Below are positions 10,391-20,721 of a stretch of 64,000 nt of DNA, piece by piece. The position numbers and the translations under genes were made by a program. Within the stretch, counting starts at the first letter, position 1; each line of letters begins with the position of its first letter. The stretch covers positions 7,688,001 through 7,752,000 of the forward strand of contig JARUPY010000474.1 in assembly GCA_029817715.1 (NCBI GenBank), read 5' to 3'. The DNA comes from Melastoma dodecandrum. Lineage: Eukaryota > Streptophyta > Magnoliopsida > Myrtales > Melastomataceae. The notes beneath the pieces were generated by a model. That model was not told the origin of the DNA. It ran no database searches and was given only the letters and a program-made list of their open reading frames with translations.

Positions 10391-11359
10391 CTGTAGTAAG
10401 AGCATCACCGCGGCAAACATGAATTTCACAACTTCTGTCAGAAAGTTAACACTGATAGGGCTAAAATTTAACTTCCCATCAACCTTGGACATATAGACCA
10501 GAATAGGCTGGAAGAGAAACAAATTGCAAAGGAGAGTCAATAGCAGATCCATTGGGAGAATATTAAGATGGTGTCAGTATATAGTAACAAAAAATACCAA
10601 TGGGCTAACAAAACTCGATCAGGGGGCACCACGATGCCTGTTAAGCCATTTTGTGGATTATAAGCATAGCACAGGTCCATAATTATGCCCAGAAACAGTT
10701 CCATATATCTTAATTGTCGTGATTATATTTCCTCCATTTTCAAACAAAGTCTCTTTGTTTCAAAGCTCATCTAGAATTTGTGAATTACCTAATCACAGCT
10801 AAAATCTTCTTTATTCAGAGGATCCCAGTCATGATACAGGCCACACGTAAAGGCAGCAAACCTCGGCATAATTCCGAAGAGCAACATGATTAATTACGGC
10901 AGCACCCGTGCCCTAGGCGATGGTGACTACAATGTTTCCAGCAGAACATATGATACAAAGAGATTCTCTCTATAGCTATCAAATGTTGCCACATTCGGTC
11001 AGATAATGGCCACTAAAAACACGAAACTCTTAACTTTCGAACCAAAAAAAAAAAGAATCAAAATGCTCCTTCCTGAATAGACCACAGAGTAGCAGACCTT
11101 AGAAACCGAGACCACCGACCTGAAGACCGACCAGCACGCAGTCTCCAACAACCAAGAGGGTGTTAAGCACGCGTTGCTTAGACGAAACAGTGATCATGTG
11201 CCGATCATAAGCCCTCGACACCCCTCGAATCCTAGGTCTGTCGCCGTCAGCATGCTGCGGCGCCCGCTTTCGGCCCACCTTGCTAAATCGCCATGGTCTT
11301 CCCCCTTTCCCTGATGGGTAATTTTTATCAGAATTGCGAAATTTGATTGTCTTGTGCAA
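10391..11359 (-). pseudogene. CMP-sialic-acid-transporter-like nucleotide-sugar transporter, first exons only
   Basis: Two exons are recognisable on the minus strand. Exon 1 ends at 11120 with [22 protein letters not shown] and a donor GTCGGT. Exon 2 is 10391-10507 (39 codons, in phase); it follows a TTCTCTTCCAG acceptor and reads [11 protein letters not shown], then [11 protein letters not shown], and ends at donor GTATGC. These match the start of the plant CMP-sialic acid transporter / UDP-galactose transporter-like family, multi-pass Golgi membrane proteins. The N-terminal start is uncertain: the frame is open to an ATG at 11359, but family proteins have a shorter leader. Later exons are not found down to 8598. 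Either the gene is truncated, or they lie beyond gypsy element 1, left of the window. Confidence 0.7.
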
Positions 11360-11490
11360 GTTTTCTGGGATGTCGGAGGAGTTGAAATTTGAATCCTGGG
11401 TTTCGTGTGTACCTTTTGGGTTGTCATAGGTTGGGTCAGAGAGTGCAGAGGTGGACGTGGGATGGGAAGGGAAGGAGGAAGAAGGAGGGT
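11237..11490 (-). repeat. Inverted duplication, arm A (transporter 5' region; empty site of element 2)
   Basis: The reverse complement of this stretch closely matches 12935-13050 joined to 25675-25822. Shared text includes TCCTTCCCTTC, ATGACAACCCAAAAGG, CATCCCAGAAAAC, ATTACCCATCAGGGAAA and GCATGCTGACGGCGACAGA. Arm A is uninterrupted and holds a single CAACT (as AGTTG at 11380-11384) exactly where element 2 sits in arm B. Confidence 0.85.
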
Positions 11491-11694
11491 GGAGTCACAG
11501 TTTGCTCTGCAGTAGGACCGCTTACCTTACGGATTGTGCAGTGGGTCTCCACGGTCTCATCTGCGAGAGCACAGCCTCAACCAGGTTTCCCCCCACGCCA
11601 CCCCCTCCTTTGACTGTCGAGTTTGTGTATACGTTGTTTAATCTGAGAGGGGCTATTTTGATTAATTGTGTATACGCTGCTTAATCGAGTTTCG

Positions 11695-12459
11695 TATGCA
11701 AAGAAGAGAAGGGAAGAGGTCGCCAGGATAAGAGAGAAGTAACCAGACAGAATTCCTGTGAGGATTAAACTTTGTTTCTTTGCAGCATTATATGTAGTTC
11801 GAATGTGTAGTATGTTAACCATCTTCCGGCGTGAGAAGAAGCAAGAGATTATTACAAATAACTATGCAAAAAGTTGTTAATTTTCGGCGTTAAAATGCAG
11901 CATCTTTGCCTAACTTCTTGTCTTACCAGTGCGGTTTTCTCATTACTGATAGCTTCCACATGTGCTTCTAGTTTCATTACATATTATTGCTTCTCTTAGG
12001 TGATTGTGGAGAAGGCCGAGAGAAGCGATATCCCAAACATCGACAAGAGAATATAAGCTTTGGTTTCCTGTTTGTTTCAACGGTGTAGCGTTGCAGTTGT
12101 GTTGTTTGTCCTTCACGACGTAATGGTACAAAACATTCTTTATGATATCTAGTATGGGCGTTGGATCTGCTACTTCATGTTGTCTTGGCTAGACTGCTCA
12201 ATCTAGATGTCTTTCATCCCAGGTTTCTCGTTACAACTGATCTCACAATGGGACAATTCGTCTATGTAATATGCAAATAGATCAAGCAGAAAGCAATCTT
12301 CAACAGATCCTAGGATCTTCCATCCTCTGGCCGTTTCATTCACATGCATTCCACTTTATTCTTACAGGAGCAAGCATGTCTACAATATACGAGGAGAAGA
12401 AAGACGAAGATGGTTTCCTCTACGTCACATACAACAACGAGAACACATTCTGGTCGTAG
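11695..12459 (+). pseudogene. ATG8-like autophagy gene, decayed multi-exon pseudogene
   Basis: Four exon remnants are collinear with ATG8, the ubiquitin-like autophagosome protein. About 11695-11756 reads REEVARIREK*PDRIP with TAA at 11740-11742 in place of Tyr, followed by donor GTGAGG. At 12000-12050, after a CTCTTAG acceptor, VIVEKAERSDIPNIDKR; the expected donor GT appears mutated to AT. At 12223-12300, [16 protein letters not shown] then K*IK, with TAG at 12278-12280. At 12368-12459, after a TTCTTACAG acceptor, [17 protein letters not shown] then ENTFWS and stop. The Gly that ATG4 exposes for lipidation is replaced by Trp. Introns are retained, so this is a decayed genomic duplicate rather than a processed copy. 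The first exon is not recognised. Confidence 0.85.
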
Positions 12460-12934
12460 ATGTGCCGAACCTCTCAGGCCCACAAGCCATCATCGTTCAT
12501 CACCCTGTCATCGTCGTGGCTAAAATGGCGAATCCGGGAGAGTGTCTTATCCTGTACAGTGCTGGTAAGCTAGATATACTGCTATCAATATAGATAGGAT
12601 AGCGCCTTCCTGGGTTTCTCTGTCAACATAGCAGATGTGAAACATCAGAATGTAACTAAAGTGCTGGTCAACCTCATGGAAAATATTTTGCTTACCTTAG
12701 TCTTATGACCTGTGAGGGGCCACAATTGCTAAAAGGAGCACCATAAACACCAACTCTAGTTAACCTAGATGAGATGTTCAAGTTAGCTTAACTAAAACAG
12801 CCCATTCTATGGCAAGAGTAAATAAAGGCATGGAGAATACCAGGAATATAGAAGAAAAGCCGAAAAGAAGTGCCAAGAAAATAGCCCAAGCACCATATTC
12901 ACCCCTACAATGTGCGCACATCTGATCACAACTA
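12460..12934. other. Unassigned stretch after the ATG8 pseudogene
   Basis: I see no supported gene. It may include the former 3' UTR of the ATG8 copy. Short open frames here are overlapping and featureless. Confidence 0.3.
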
Positions 12935-13050
12935 TCTCCATCCTTCTTCTTCCTCCTTCCCTTCTCATCCCACGTCCACCTCTACACTCTCTTACCCAAC
13001 CTATGACAACCCAAAAGGCACACACGAAACTCAGGATTCAAATGCCAACT
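12935..13050 (+). repeat. Inverted duplication, arm B, left part
   Basis: This matches the reverse complement of about 11381-11490. Arm B continues at 25675 after element 2. Its last five bases, CAACT (13046-13050), are the left copy of the target-site duplication. Confidence 0.85.
13046..13050. repeat. Target-site duplication (left), element 2
   Basis: CAACT directly precedes the LTR start at 13051 and is repeated at 25675-25679. Confidence 0.9.
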
Positions 13051-14055
13051 TGTTCGCGCAGAAAACGGACCACGTCGAAAATATTTGGCAATTGGACTCA
13101 CAGGAAATTGTATGTGGTCGCCAGAAAGATGAATTTCAATGATAAAGGATAAGGCTGTTACAAATTCGAAGTTTTACAAAAGTAAACGAACGCTTACAGC
13201 CATAAAAAATGAAGGAAAAATGGTGGTACGGATGATGGAGGCGCTCTAGACTTGCTGCTGGAGGTGCGACTGGAGCTGACGTCACTGCTGACGCTGTAGA
13301 CTCGTTGTCGCGAAACGCAGGCCTGGTGCTGACGACACTGCTGATGCTGTAGACTCGGTACAGTGCGCTGTAGATTTGCGCCCCGTGAAGCAGAGTCTGG
13401 CGAAGGTCGGATGCAAATGCTAAGGCCTTGGATGAACACCTTAGTGGCGGAGATGCAGGGGGAGGGTGATCGTCGGAACAACGGTTGCTCGTCCCGGCGG
13501 TGGAGGTGATGGTGGAAGTTGAGTGTCGAGACTACGGCTGCTCGCCTCGACGATGGGAGTGCTGGCGGAAGGTTGATCAATGGAGCTACGGTTGCTCACT
13601 CTGCTGTTGGAAGGATGACCCAATAAACCCAGGCCGAGGTATCTACTAAACTAAGGGTGACGAGCAATGCAAAGCTTGTGTTTGGCTGATTGATCGTGAG
13701 TTTTCTAAGTAGAATCTACTCTCCCTTTTATACTAAATTCTGTAAGTCTTTGTACGCTCCACACGTCCTAAAAAGATCCCTTAAATCGTAGCATGATCTT
13801 AACCTCTCTCCAGGGATCTCGGAGTTTATTTTTCTCAGAGATTCTTCTAACCTCCACTCAATGAGATCGTGCGTGGGACGTGTTCAGGTGAGTTGTAGAC
13901 TTAGCTCACACTCGTATTTCCAAAAAAGGCGTAGACTTAGGCTGTTGCGGACTGGGGATTCGGCGTAGTCGACGGGCTATAGACTTAGCTAAGGCCTTCG
14001 TTCCAATGTGGGCTGTAGACTTAACACAGGCCCAAAATATCCTATCGTGTCAACA
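13051..14055 (-). repeat. 3' LTR of element 2 (1005 bp)
   Basis: On + it runs from TGTTCGCGCAG to GTGTCAACA. It is identical in length to the right LTR. Internally it has several GTAGAC motifs and the reverse-strand TATA box TATAAAAGG. Confidence 0.95.
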
Positions 14056-14067
14056 GAGCAAACTCCG

Positions 14068-17035
14068 ATGTCGACTCTTGGCGCTCTCCAGTGGTACCAA
14101 CAACATGCCGGTCCCGCCGGTGTCGTTCCTACTGAGGACGGCGAGGGTTTAACCCTTGGTCCTGTCCTCGGCGCCCATCTTTTCCCAGACCTCGTCCCTT
14201 ACGAGTATCTGAAGACAGCATTCCAAATTCCCATCTGCCGGGTAGACTTCGTTGATCCCCTCAACTGGGAGCACAAGAGTGGCTTCCTCTGCTTTCCTTC
14301 CGTAGAGAAAACCCTGTTCCGACAGTGGTTCACTTGCTGGCTGGAGAAGTTGGAGTGCAAACTCAGGACATGCGGTCTTTGGTCCTTCATGAAGATTACC
14401 ATGCTTGGGAACCATTGCGACCCAAGGGTATGTGCCAGTCTACTTCCTCTCTGGAATAGCGAGGTAAACTGCTTCTATCTGCCGGAGGGTCCCATGACCA
14501 TCACTTTAGAGGATATTTACTTCTTGACCGAGAGTAGTGTGGCTGGATCCCCTGTTCGCTTACATTCCTTGGATGGTGATTATCATCCTAAAGATATGCT
14601 ACATATTCAGAATATAGCAGAGAAGCATCTTAAGATGATCGAGGATCGGTCCCCTGCTGTCTGGGGCAAAGCTGAAGAGGTTGAGTTCTTCAGCATCTGG
14701 CTGAGCAAATACGTTTACTACTTCGCTGGCAAGAGGGTGCCGAAGCTTGTATACAGGATTGCCAATTTCCTGAGCACGGCGAAGAGCAGGGTGGCTTGGG
14801 CACCATTCTGGGTATTATCTACCAGAGTCTCTATAAGGCCAGCGCGTCTGCCGAGCCTTTCCCAAAATATCCAGCTAGCGGCCTTCTTTGGATGGTGCAT
14901 CTATGGGCCTGCATATGGCTTCCAGGACTCTCTGGATATCAGATGCCCCCCGGCATTGCTAAGGATAGCTGTTATGGGATTCATATGCTCAAATCTTGCT
15001 GCCAGTCGAAGGATCAATGGCTGTGGGCCTCTGTTACAGGGCACATGAAACACCAGGTCGACATTGACCGGAGTGAACGCCGTAACTGGCACCCATTCCC
15101 AGCTGATCATGCCGTCATCAAGCGCCGGAAGAAGCTGGAGCCGAGTGTCTACTGGGACTCTGTTCTTACTAGCAGAGTCTTAGCCTGCGCAACAGAGTCA
15201 GGCTTCAGCTTTGAAGTTTATAATCCTCAGCTATGCGCAAGACAGTTGGGTTTTGTCCAAAGCTCTGCAGCCCCATTCTTCGATGATTCCAACATGGCTT
15301 CTAGGAGCAGCTGTGTCCTTTCTATGGACTCCTTCCAGGCTACGATGGGTCTCTTATCAAGGAAGACGGAGCTTCGGCGCATGGAATTTCCTCTTGGGAG
15401 CATTATAGTCTACGTCACTGAAGCCTTTTCTAATCAGTTGTCGTTGACTTTTAAGGCTCTTCGCAGCAAGATGAGGTCCCTGGATGTCTCCACAGAGCCG
15501 GACCTACATCTCACCACTGAATTAAAGCTAAAGGCTGGGCAGAAAGTGCCAGCTGGTAAGAGTTAACAACTCTTCTTTTTACTAATCTCTGCTATATTTT
15601 TTTTTTTGAAAATGAATGTTTGTTTTCTGTATTTCAGCAGCAGTGGATGAAGAATCTGGATCTGGAGGGGGTACCCCTTCAGAGGCAAGCCTTGCTCCTC
15701 CAGCCGGTCGCTCGACTCGCACGTACCGGCGAGTTCCTACGCAGAAGGCTAAGGGGTCCAAGGCTAAGGACTCGCCTTCTACTTCATCTAAGAAGCGTGG
15801 GAAGCGAAAGATGCTTTCTCCTCCAACCTCAGACTCTGATGAAATCCCCATTTCTCAAAGGCAGAAACAGGCGAGGCTTACTTCCCAGGGGTCTGAATCA
15901 TCTATGCTCTAGACTCCAAGCTCGGCGGCTGCCCAATCTATCACTCCGCCTCCAGAGTATGTGTCATTCCCTTGTTGTTAATGAATAATTATCTACCAAC
16001 TCTTATAATACTTGCTTCTTGCTTTAGGCAATCGTTGGCTCTAATGCCCATAATCTCCATATCGCCAGAAGCATCGTCAGAGCATGAGATGGAAGTAAGC
16101 CCGTTCTTTACCGTTTCTTTTTCTTTTAAAGTTTTGATATCTAATCTCTTTTCTGTTTACAGGATACCTTCCTCCCTACTCCTCAGTTGCTAGCACTTAC
16201 AGAAGGGGATGATGTTACCATCGGAGGGGAAGTCGCAGCGCAGGAAAAGATATGCGCTTCTGAAGGCACTCCTCTTGGCGCCTTAGACCCTGCTGTGTCT
16301 ACAGCAGACGTTACGACTCAGGAGGAGGCAGTCGCTTCGGAGGCTGATCCTGGCATTGATGTACAACCAGCTGCGATGCCTATCGCTTCTCCTCCTATAT
16401 ATCCTTTAGATGCAACTTCTGGCGAAGGCACATCAAGCGGCGTCAGCGACTATGACCGTGTCATGGAGAATGTGAACCGTATCGCGAAGCTGCTCTGCCA
16501 TGAAACCTTCTCTGAAGCTCTCTTTAAGGAGCTACAGGACTGCGTTGCAGAGATACGGAGTTCTCCGGCAACTAGTGTGCAGATGCTGGCCGCCTGCGAG
16601 GAGTTCAAGTCGCAGTTTTGTACCGAGTGGTCAGCCTATCAAGATGATCTCAAGGTTCACCAGGAAGCTAAATATCAGATCCAAGAGAAGCTGACTGCTC
16701 AGTTACAGGAGGCGGATGATATCCAACTCCTCCGGGACCAAAAGGAGGACATGTCCGGGCAACTCCTCCAAGTTCGAAAACGACTGCAGGAACTCTTGGC
16801 CCTTGAAAAAGATCTTAAGGAGCGGATCGCTGTGGTGGACTCCTTACTCGTTGAGCGGACTGCACATGCTTCTGTGTAGCAGGACCAAGATGACTTGATG
16901 TCTTGGTATCGCCGGAAGAACGAGTTTACCCTCAAGCGCAACCGTGCCAAGGTTCTGACCCTTCTGTTCGTGGAGGCGACTGGTTCACTTTCCAGGCCCG
17001 GTATAAGATCAAACCTGCGACTTCCCCTGCGCTGA
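14068..17035 (+). pseudogene. Antisense PMD gene carried by gypsy element 2
   Basis: The ATG at 14068 (MSTLGALQWYQQ) is chosen because element 1 starts the same way. Exon 1 (14068-15555) encodes the PMD-like domain: CFPSVEKTLF, EFFSIWLSKYVYYF, IIYQSLYK, FEVYNPQLCARQLGF. A small deletion near 14808 shifts the frame. GT-AG introns lie at about 15556-15637, 15958-16028 and 16097-16161. A basic Ser/Arg-rich linker (SSKKRGKRK) and an acidic stretch follow, then a coiled coil (about 16440-16880). The frame meets TAG at 16877-16879 and then continues, homologous to element 1, to TGA at 17033-17035. The spliced product would be about 800 residues. Homology to PMD (aminotransferase-like) proteins is from motif pattern; the function in the element is unknown. 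Confidence 0.75.
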
Positions 17036-17211
17036 AGTTTTTTACTTTTCATATTTTTCCTACCGGTTGTAGACAGCAAGTCGCAGGGATGACACCCTAT
17101 AAACAAACTCAGTCTACGACCGTGTATTCAATTTTTCTATACTATTCTTTTATAATGTAGACAACATTTAGGGCACAGACTTGCAAGTCCACAACTACGT
17201 CAACATTTTCT

Positions 17212-19680
17212 TTATGCAATTTCTTTAAGAACAGTTGGGAAACGTTTTTCTAAAACCTTCCTATGGGATTCCCAAATGGTCTTTTTATATTGCTTCAAAT
17301 ACTTACCATTAATTTTCAACGGTTGCTTAACCCCTTCGAGCATTGACAACCTGTAACTATTCGTTGAATAGGCTTCGATTACCCGGTATGGTCCCTCCCA
17401 ATTTGGGGACCATTTCCCTAATACTTGGTCCTTGGATTTTAGTGGCAACACTATTTTCCAGACCAAGTCGCCGACATTAAAGTGGTTATGGACTACCTTC
17501 TTATTGTAGTGTCGGGCTATTCTTTGCTTGTGTGCTTCTAACTTGTCTACAACCTCTAACCTCTTCTTTTCTAATTCCTCTAGAGCTATATACATAGCTT
17601 CATCTTGTAGACTTGACTGTGCAACGCGAAGCGACTTATACCTCATTTCTATGGGTAGAATCGCATCATGCCCGTAGACTAGCGCGAATGGAGTTTCTCC
17701 AGTGCCTTCTCGCTTAATGACTCTTAGAGCCCATAGGGTGTCATTTAACACTTCATGCCATTTTCTCGGATTACACCCAATCATCTTTTGGATATTGTTT
17801 TTTATCAGTTTGTTAGATGTTTCAGCCTGCCCATTTGCTTGAGGATAATACGGGGTAGAGTTCGAAATTGTGATGCCAAACTCTTCAGCGAATTCCCTCA
17901 CCTTGGCGTTGTTAAAAGCTGTCCCATTATCTACAACGATGTTTTGAGGAATGCCAAAGCGATAGATGATGTAAGTTCGCAAGAAGTCGATCACTTCACT
18001 GTGGTCAATTTTCTTGTAGACTTGAGCTTCTATCCACTTAGTGAAGTAGTCTGTTGCTACCAAGATGAACGCGTCCCCTCGACTAGAGTGGGGGTGAATC
18101 TCTCCTATTATATCTAAAGCCCAAGTTCTAAAAGGCCAAGGTTTGACTATGGGAATCAAGTCAGTCGCTGGTGCATGAGTCGACGGGCCGTGTCGCTGGC
18201 AATCTTGACATCCCCTAGCCATTTCAATACAATTTTTCCCGTGTCTCCGAATAATCCAACACATTTTAATTCCCGATTGATGCGATCCACAAAGTCCTTC
18301 ATGGGTTTCTAATATTATTGGGGTAGCTTCTTCTAAGTCTACACACCTCAGAAGTACTCCATTAGTATCTTTCTTATAGAGGACACCGTCTAGAAGAACA
18401 TACGCTAGTGCCTGGACTTTAATCCGCTGTTTAACCTTTTGGCTCGGGTCAGAGAGAAAATCTATGATTGGTTTTCTCCAATCTTCGTCTTGCTTCATTA
18501 TGTCTATAGCCATGACATTATTTCTTGGCTGCAAATGCGACTCTATTTCTATCAAATCTCCTAAGTTAACTTTCCCTCTATAACCTGAGGCGAGTTGCGC
18601 CAAGTTATTAGCTACTCTGTTTTCGTCGCGGCTTATGAAATGAAAAGTTATATTTTCAAAACGTGCGACCAATTGCCGAACTATATCAAGGTAAGGTCGC
18701 AACTTCTCTTGACACGAACACTCCTCATTTACCTGGTTGATAACCAACTGGGAATCACCCTTGATTCGAACTCGCCCTGCTTTTAATGAAAGGAGTTCTT
18801 TTAGCGCTGTTATCAATGCTTCATATTCAGTAGCATTGTTGGTTGACAATTTGTGTAAACGAAAGGCCAGCCTGATGTCTCTGCCCATAGGAGACATTTT
18901 ATGAACTCCTATCCCTGCTCCGTTTCTTGTAGATGAACCATCAAACCACGCCTGCCAGATATCGTCAATTTTCTCCTCTTGATCTATCGACAGGTCCGGG
19001 TCATGATCCACTAGGAAATCAGCTAATACCTGTCCTTTGACCGACTGCTGGGATTTGTACCTCAAATCATACGGGGAAAGGATTAGGCTCCATTTGCTGA
19101 TACGTCCGGCTAGTAATGGACTTTCAAAGAAATATTTAATTATGGGCGACTTAGACACTACGTATACTTCCCTGTTCCCAATGTAGTGTCTAAGTTTCAT
19201 TACGGCAAAGAATACCGACAGGCATAACTTCTCTTTTGGAGTGTATCTAACCTCAGTTGGGGTTAGCTGTCTTGATAGATAGTAGATTGCCCTTTCGCGC
19301 CCGTCCTGATCTGTTTGTGCTAACATTGCGCCTATTGTCATTCCAGTAGTTACTACGTAAAGAATGAAAGGCTTTCCTTGTTGAGGGGGAATCAGAACTG
19401 GTGGATGCATTAAGTATCCTTTTAGGGCATTAAAAGCCTCTTCATGTTTTTCAGTCCATTTATATCCACTCCTTCCTTTTAATAGATTAGAGAAAACTTT
19501 TGTCTTTCCTGCGACATTCCCTATGAACCTGCGTAGGTAATTAACTCTCCCTAAAAAAGCTTCCAATTCTTTCTTATTCCTTGGTGCTGGCAGGCTCTGA
19601 ATGGCTTTCACTTTATTTTGATCAACCTCAATGCCACGTTGATGCACTAAAAATCCAAAGAATTGACTCCAAAGGCACAC
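17212..19680 (-). CDS. Gypsy element 2 RT thumb, dual RNase H and integrase
   Basis: This is a continuous frame of 822 codons. It opens inside the RT end (FGFLVHQRGIEV), then has RNase H 1 (PFILYVVTTGMTIGA), an archaeal-type-like second RNase H (AWFDGSS, TEYEALITAL, GDSQLVINQVNEE, NRVANNLAQ) and integrase. Core motifs are ALDIIGE, VVDNGTAF and NGQAETSN, ending in WEGPYRVIE. The integrase zinc finger has lost seven residues (21 nt) relative to element 1 between RRHG and KNCIEM. This shortens the H-to-C spacing and may disable it. The first Met at 19680 is artificial; the true ORF continues from the RT upstream through two frameshifts at 19681-19760. Confidence 0.85.
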   Translation of the reverse strand: MCLWSQFFGFLVHQRGIEVDQNKVKAIQSLPAPRNKKELEAFLGRVNYLRRFIGNVAGKTKVFSNLLKGRSGYKWTEKHEEAFNALKGYLMHPPVLIPPQQGKPFILYVVTTGMTIGAMLAQTDQDGRERAIYYLSRQLTPTEVRYTPKEKLCLSVFFAVMKLRHYIGNREVYVVSKSPIIKYFFESPLLAGRISKWSLILSPYDLRYKSQQSVKGQVLADFLVDHDPDLSIDQEEKIDDIWQAWFDGSSTRNGAGIGVHKMSPMGRDIRLAFRLHKLSTNNATEYEALITALKELLSLKAGRVRIKGDSQLVINQVNEECSCQEKLRPYLDIVRQLVARFENITFHFISRDENRVANNLAQLASGYRGKVNLGDLIEIESHLQPRNNVMAIDIMKQDEDWRKPIIDFLSDPSQKVKQRIKVQALAYVLLDGVLYKKDTNGVLLRCVDLEEATPIILETHEGLCGSHQSGIKMCWIIRRHGKNCIEMARGCQDCQRHGPSTHAPATDLIPIVKPWPFRTWALDIIGEIHPHSSRGDAFILVATDYFTKWIEAQVYKKIDHSEVIDFLRTYIIYRFGIPQNIVVDNGTAFNNAKVREFAEEFGITISNSTPYYPQANGQAETSNKLIKNNIQKMIGCNPRKWHEVLNDTLWALRVIKREGTGETPFALVYGHDAILPIEMRYKSLRVAQSSLQDEAMYIALEELEKKRLEVVDKLEAHKQRIARHYNKKVVHNHFNVGDLVWKIVLPLKSKDQVLGKWSPNWEGPYRVIEAYSTNSYRLSMLEGVKQPLKINGKYLKQYKKTIWESHRKVLEKRFPTVLKEIA

Positions 19681-20704
19681 TTAAGAGGATTCAACTTCAG
19701 CTGGTGCGTCCTCATTTTCAAAAAGGCACTTCTCAAATGTCAACATGCAACTCTTCCTTTGTTGACTTGACCACTATGTCGTCGATGTAGACTTCTATTG
19801 TTTTTCCTAGATAGGCATCAAATATGGTATTCATTGCTCGCTGATAGGTAGCCCCGGCATTTTTCAAACCGAAAGGCATTACTACCCATTCAAAAATGCC
19901 TAGTGGACACCTAAACGCAGTTTTGTGGACATCTTCTTCTGCGATGAAGATCTGGTTGTAACCCGAAAAGCCGTCCATGAAGGACATGATTTGATGGCCC
20001 GCAGTTTTGTCTATAAGGTCATCTGCGACAGGCATAGGATATTCATCCTTAGGGGTAACACGATTTAAATCTCTGAAATATATGCAAACTCTAATCTTTC
20101 CGTTTTTCTTTAATACAGGAACAATGCTAGAGATCCATTCTGTATACCGTGAGGTCCTTATATATCCTGCCCGAAAAAGCTTTTTTACTTCTTCAAACAC
20201 CAATTGCGTCACTTCTCTAGACATTCGTCTTGGAGCCTGTTGCACTGGCTTAAAATCTTTCTTGATAGGCAAAGTGTGTTCTACCAGTCTACGGTCTAGC
20301 CCTGGCATTTCGGTGTAATCCCAAGCGAAGCAATCTTTAAATTCCTCAAGTACATCCTTAATCGCATCAAAGAAACCTTTATTTATTGATGAACTAATGA
20401 AAAGATTCCTAGGAGAAGCCTCGCTTCCCAAATTAACACTGACTAAAGGGTCACATGGGATCATCAAAGATTCACGACCGTTGTTACCACCAAGACTGGT
20501 AGACATGGGGTTATTACAAGCATCGGGCGCTCTAAGCCCTATTAAGTTTATTGCTAAAGACGATGTAGACTGGTTCCAGAAACGTCCTTCTTTATAGACT
20601 CGGAGTCGCTGGAGGACATCAGCGACCGTCGCATCCCTCTCTTCATTCTGGTCCATAAGTTCCCTCCTGCAGAAGTCTATCGGGCTCCAATTCCGCTCCG
20701 GCAC
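19681..20704 (-). pseudogene. Gypsy element 2 reverse transcriptase core (frameshifted)
   Basis: It contains the linker shared with element 1 (LMDQNEERDATVADVL) and RT blocks RVCIYFRDLN, FSGYNQIFIAEED, MPFGLKNAGATYQ and VYIDDIVVK. The usual D of RVCIDFRD is Y here, a point change that may hurt activity. After EELHV the frame breaks; the homologous sequence resumes in another frame and shifts again near 19690. So RT and RNase H cannot be read as one protein. The frame lies +1 relative to the protease frame, the same relation as in element 1. Confidence 0.8.
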
Positions 20705-20721
20705 CTTGTTGTCCCCCTAAA

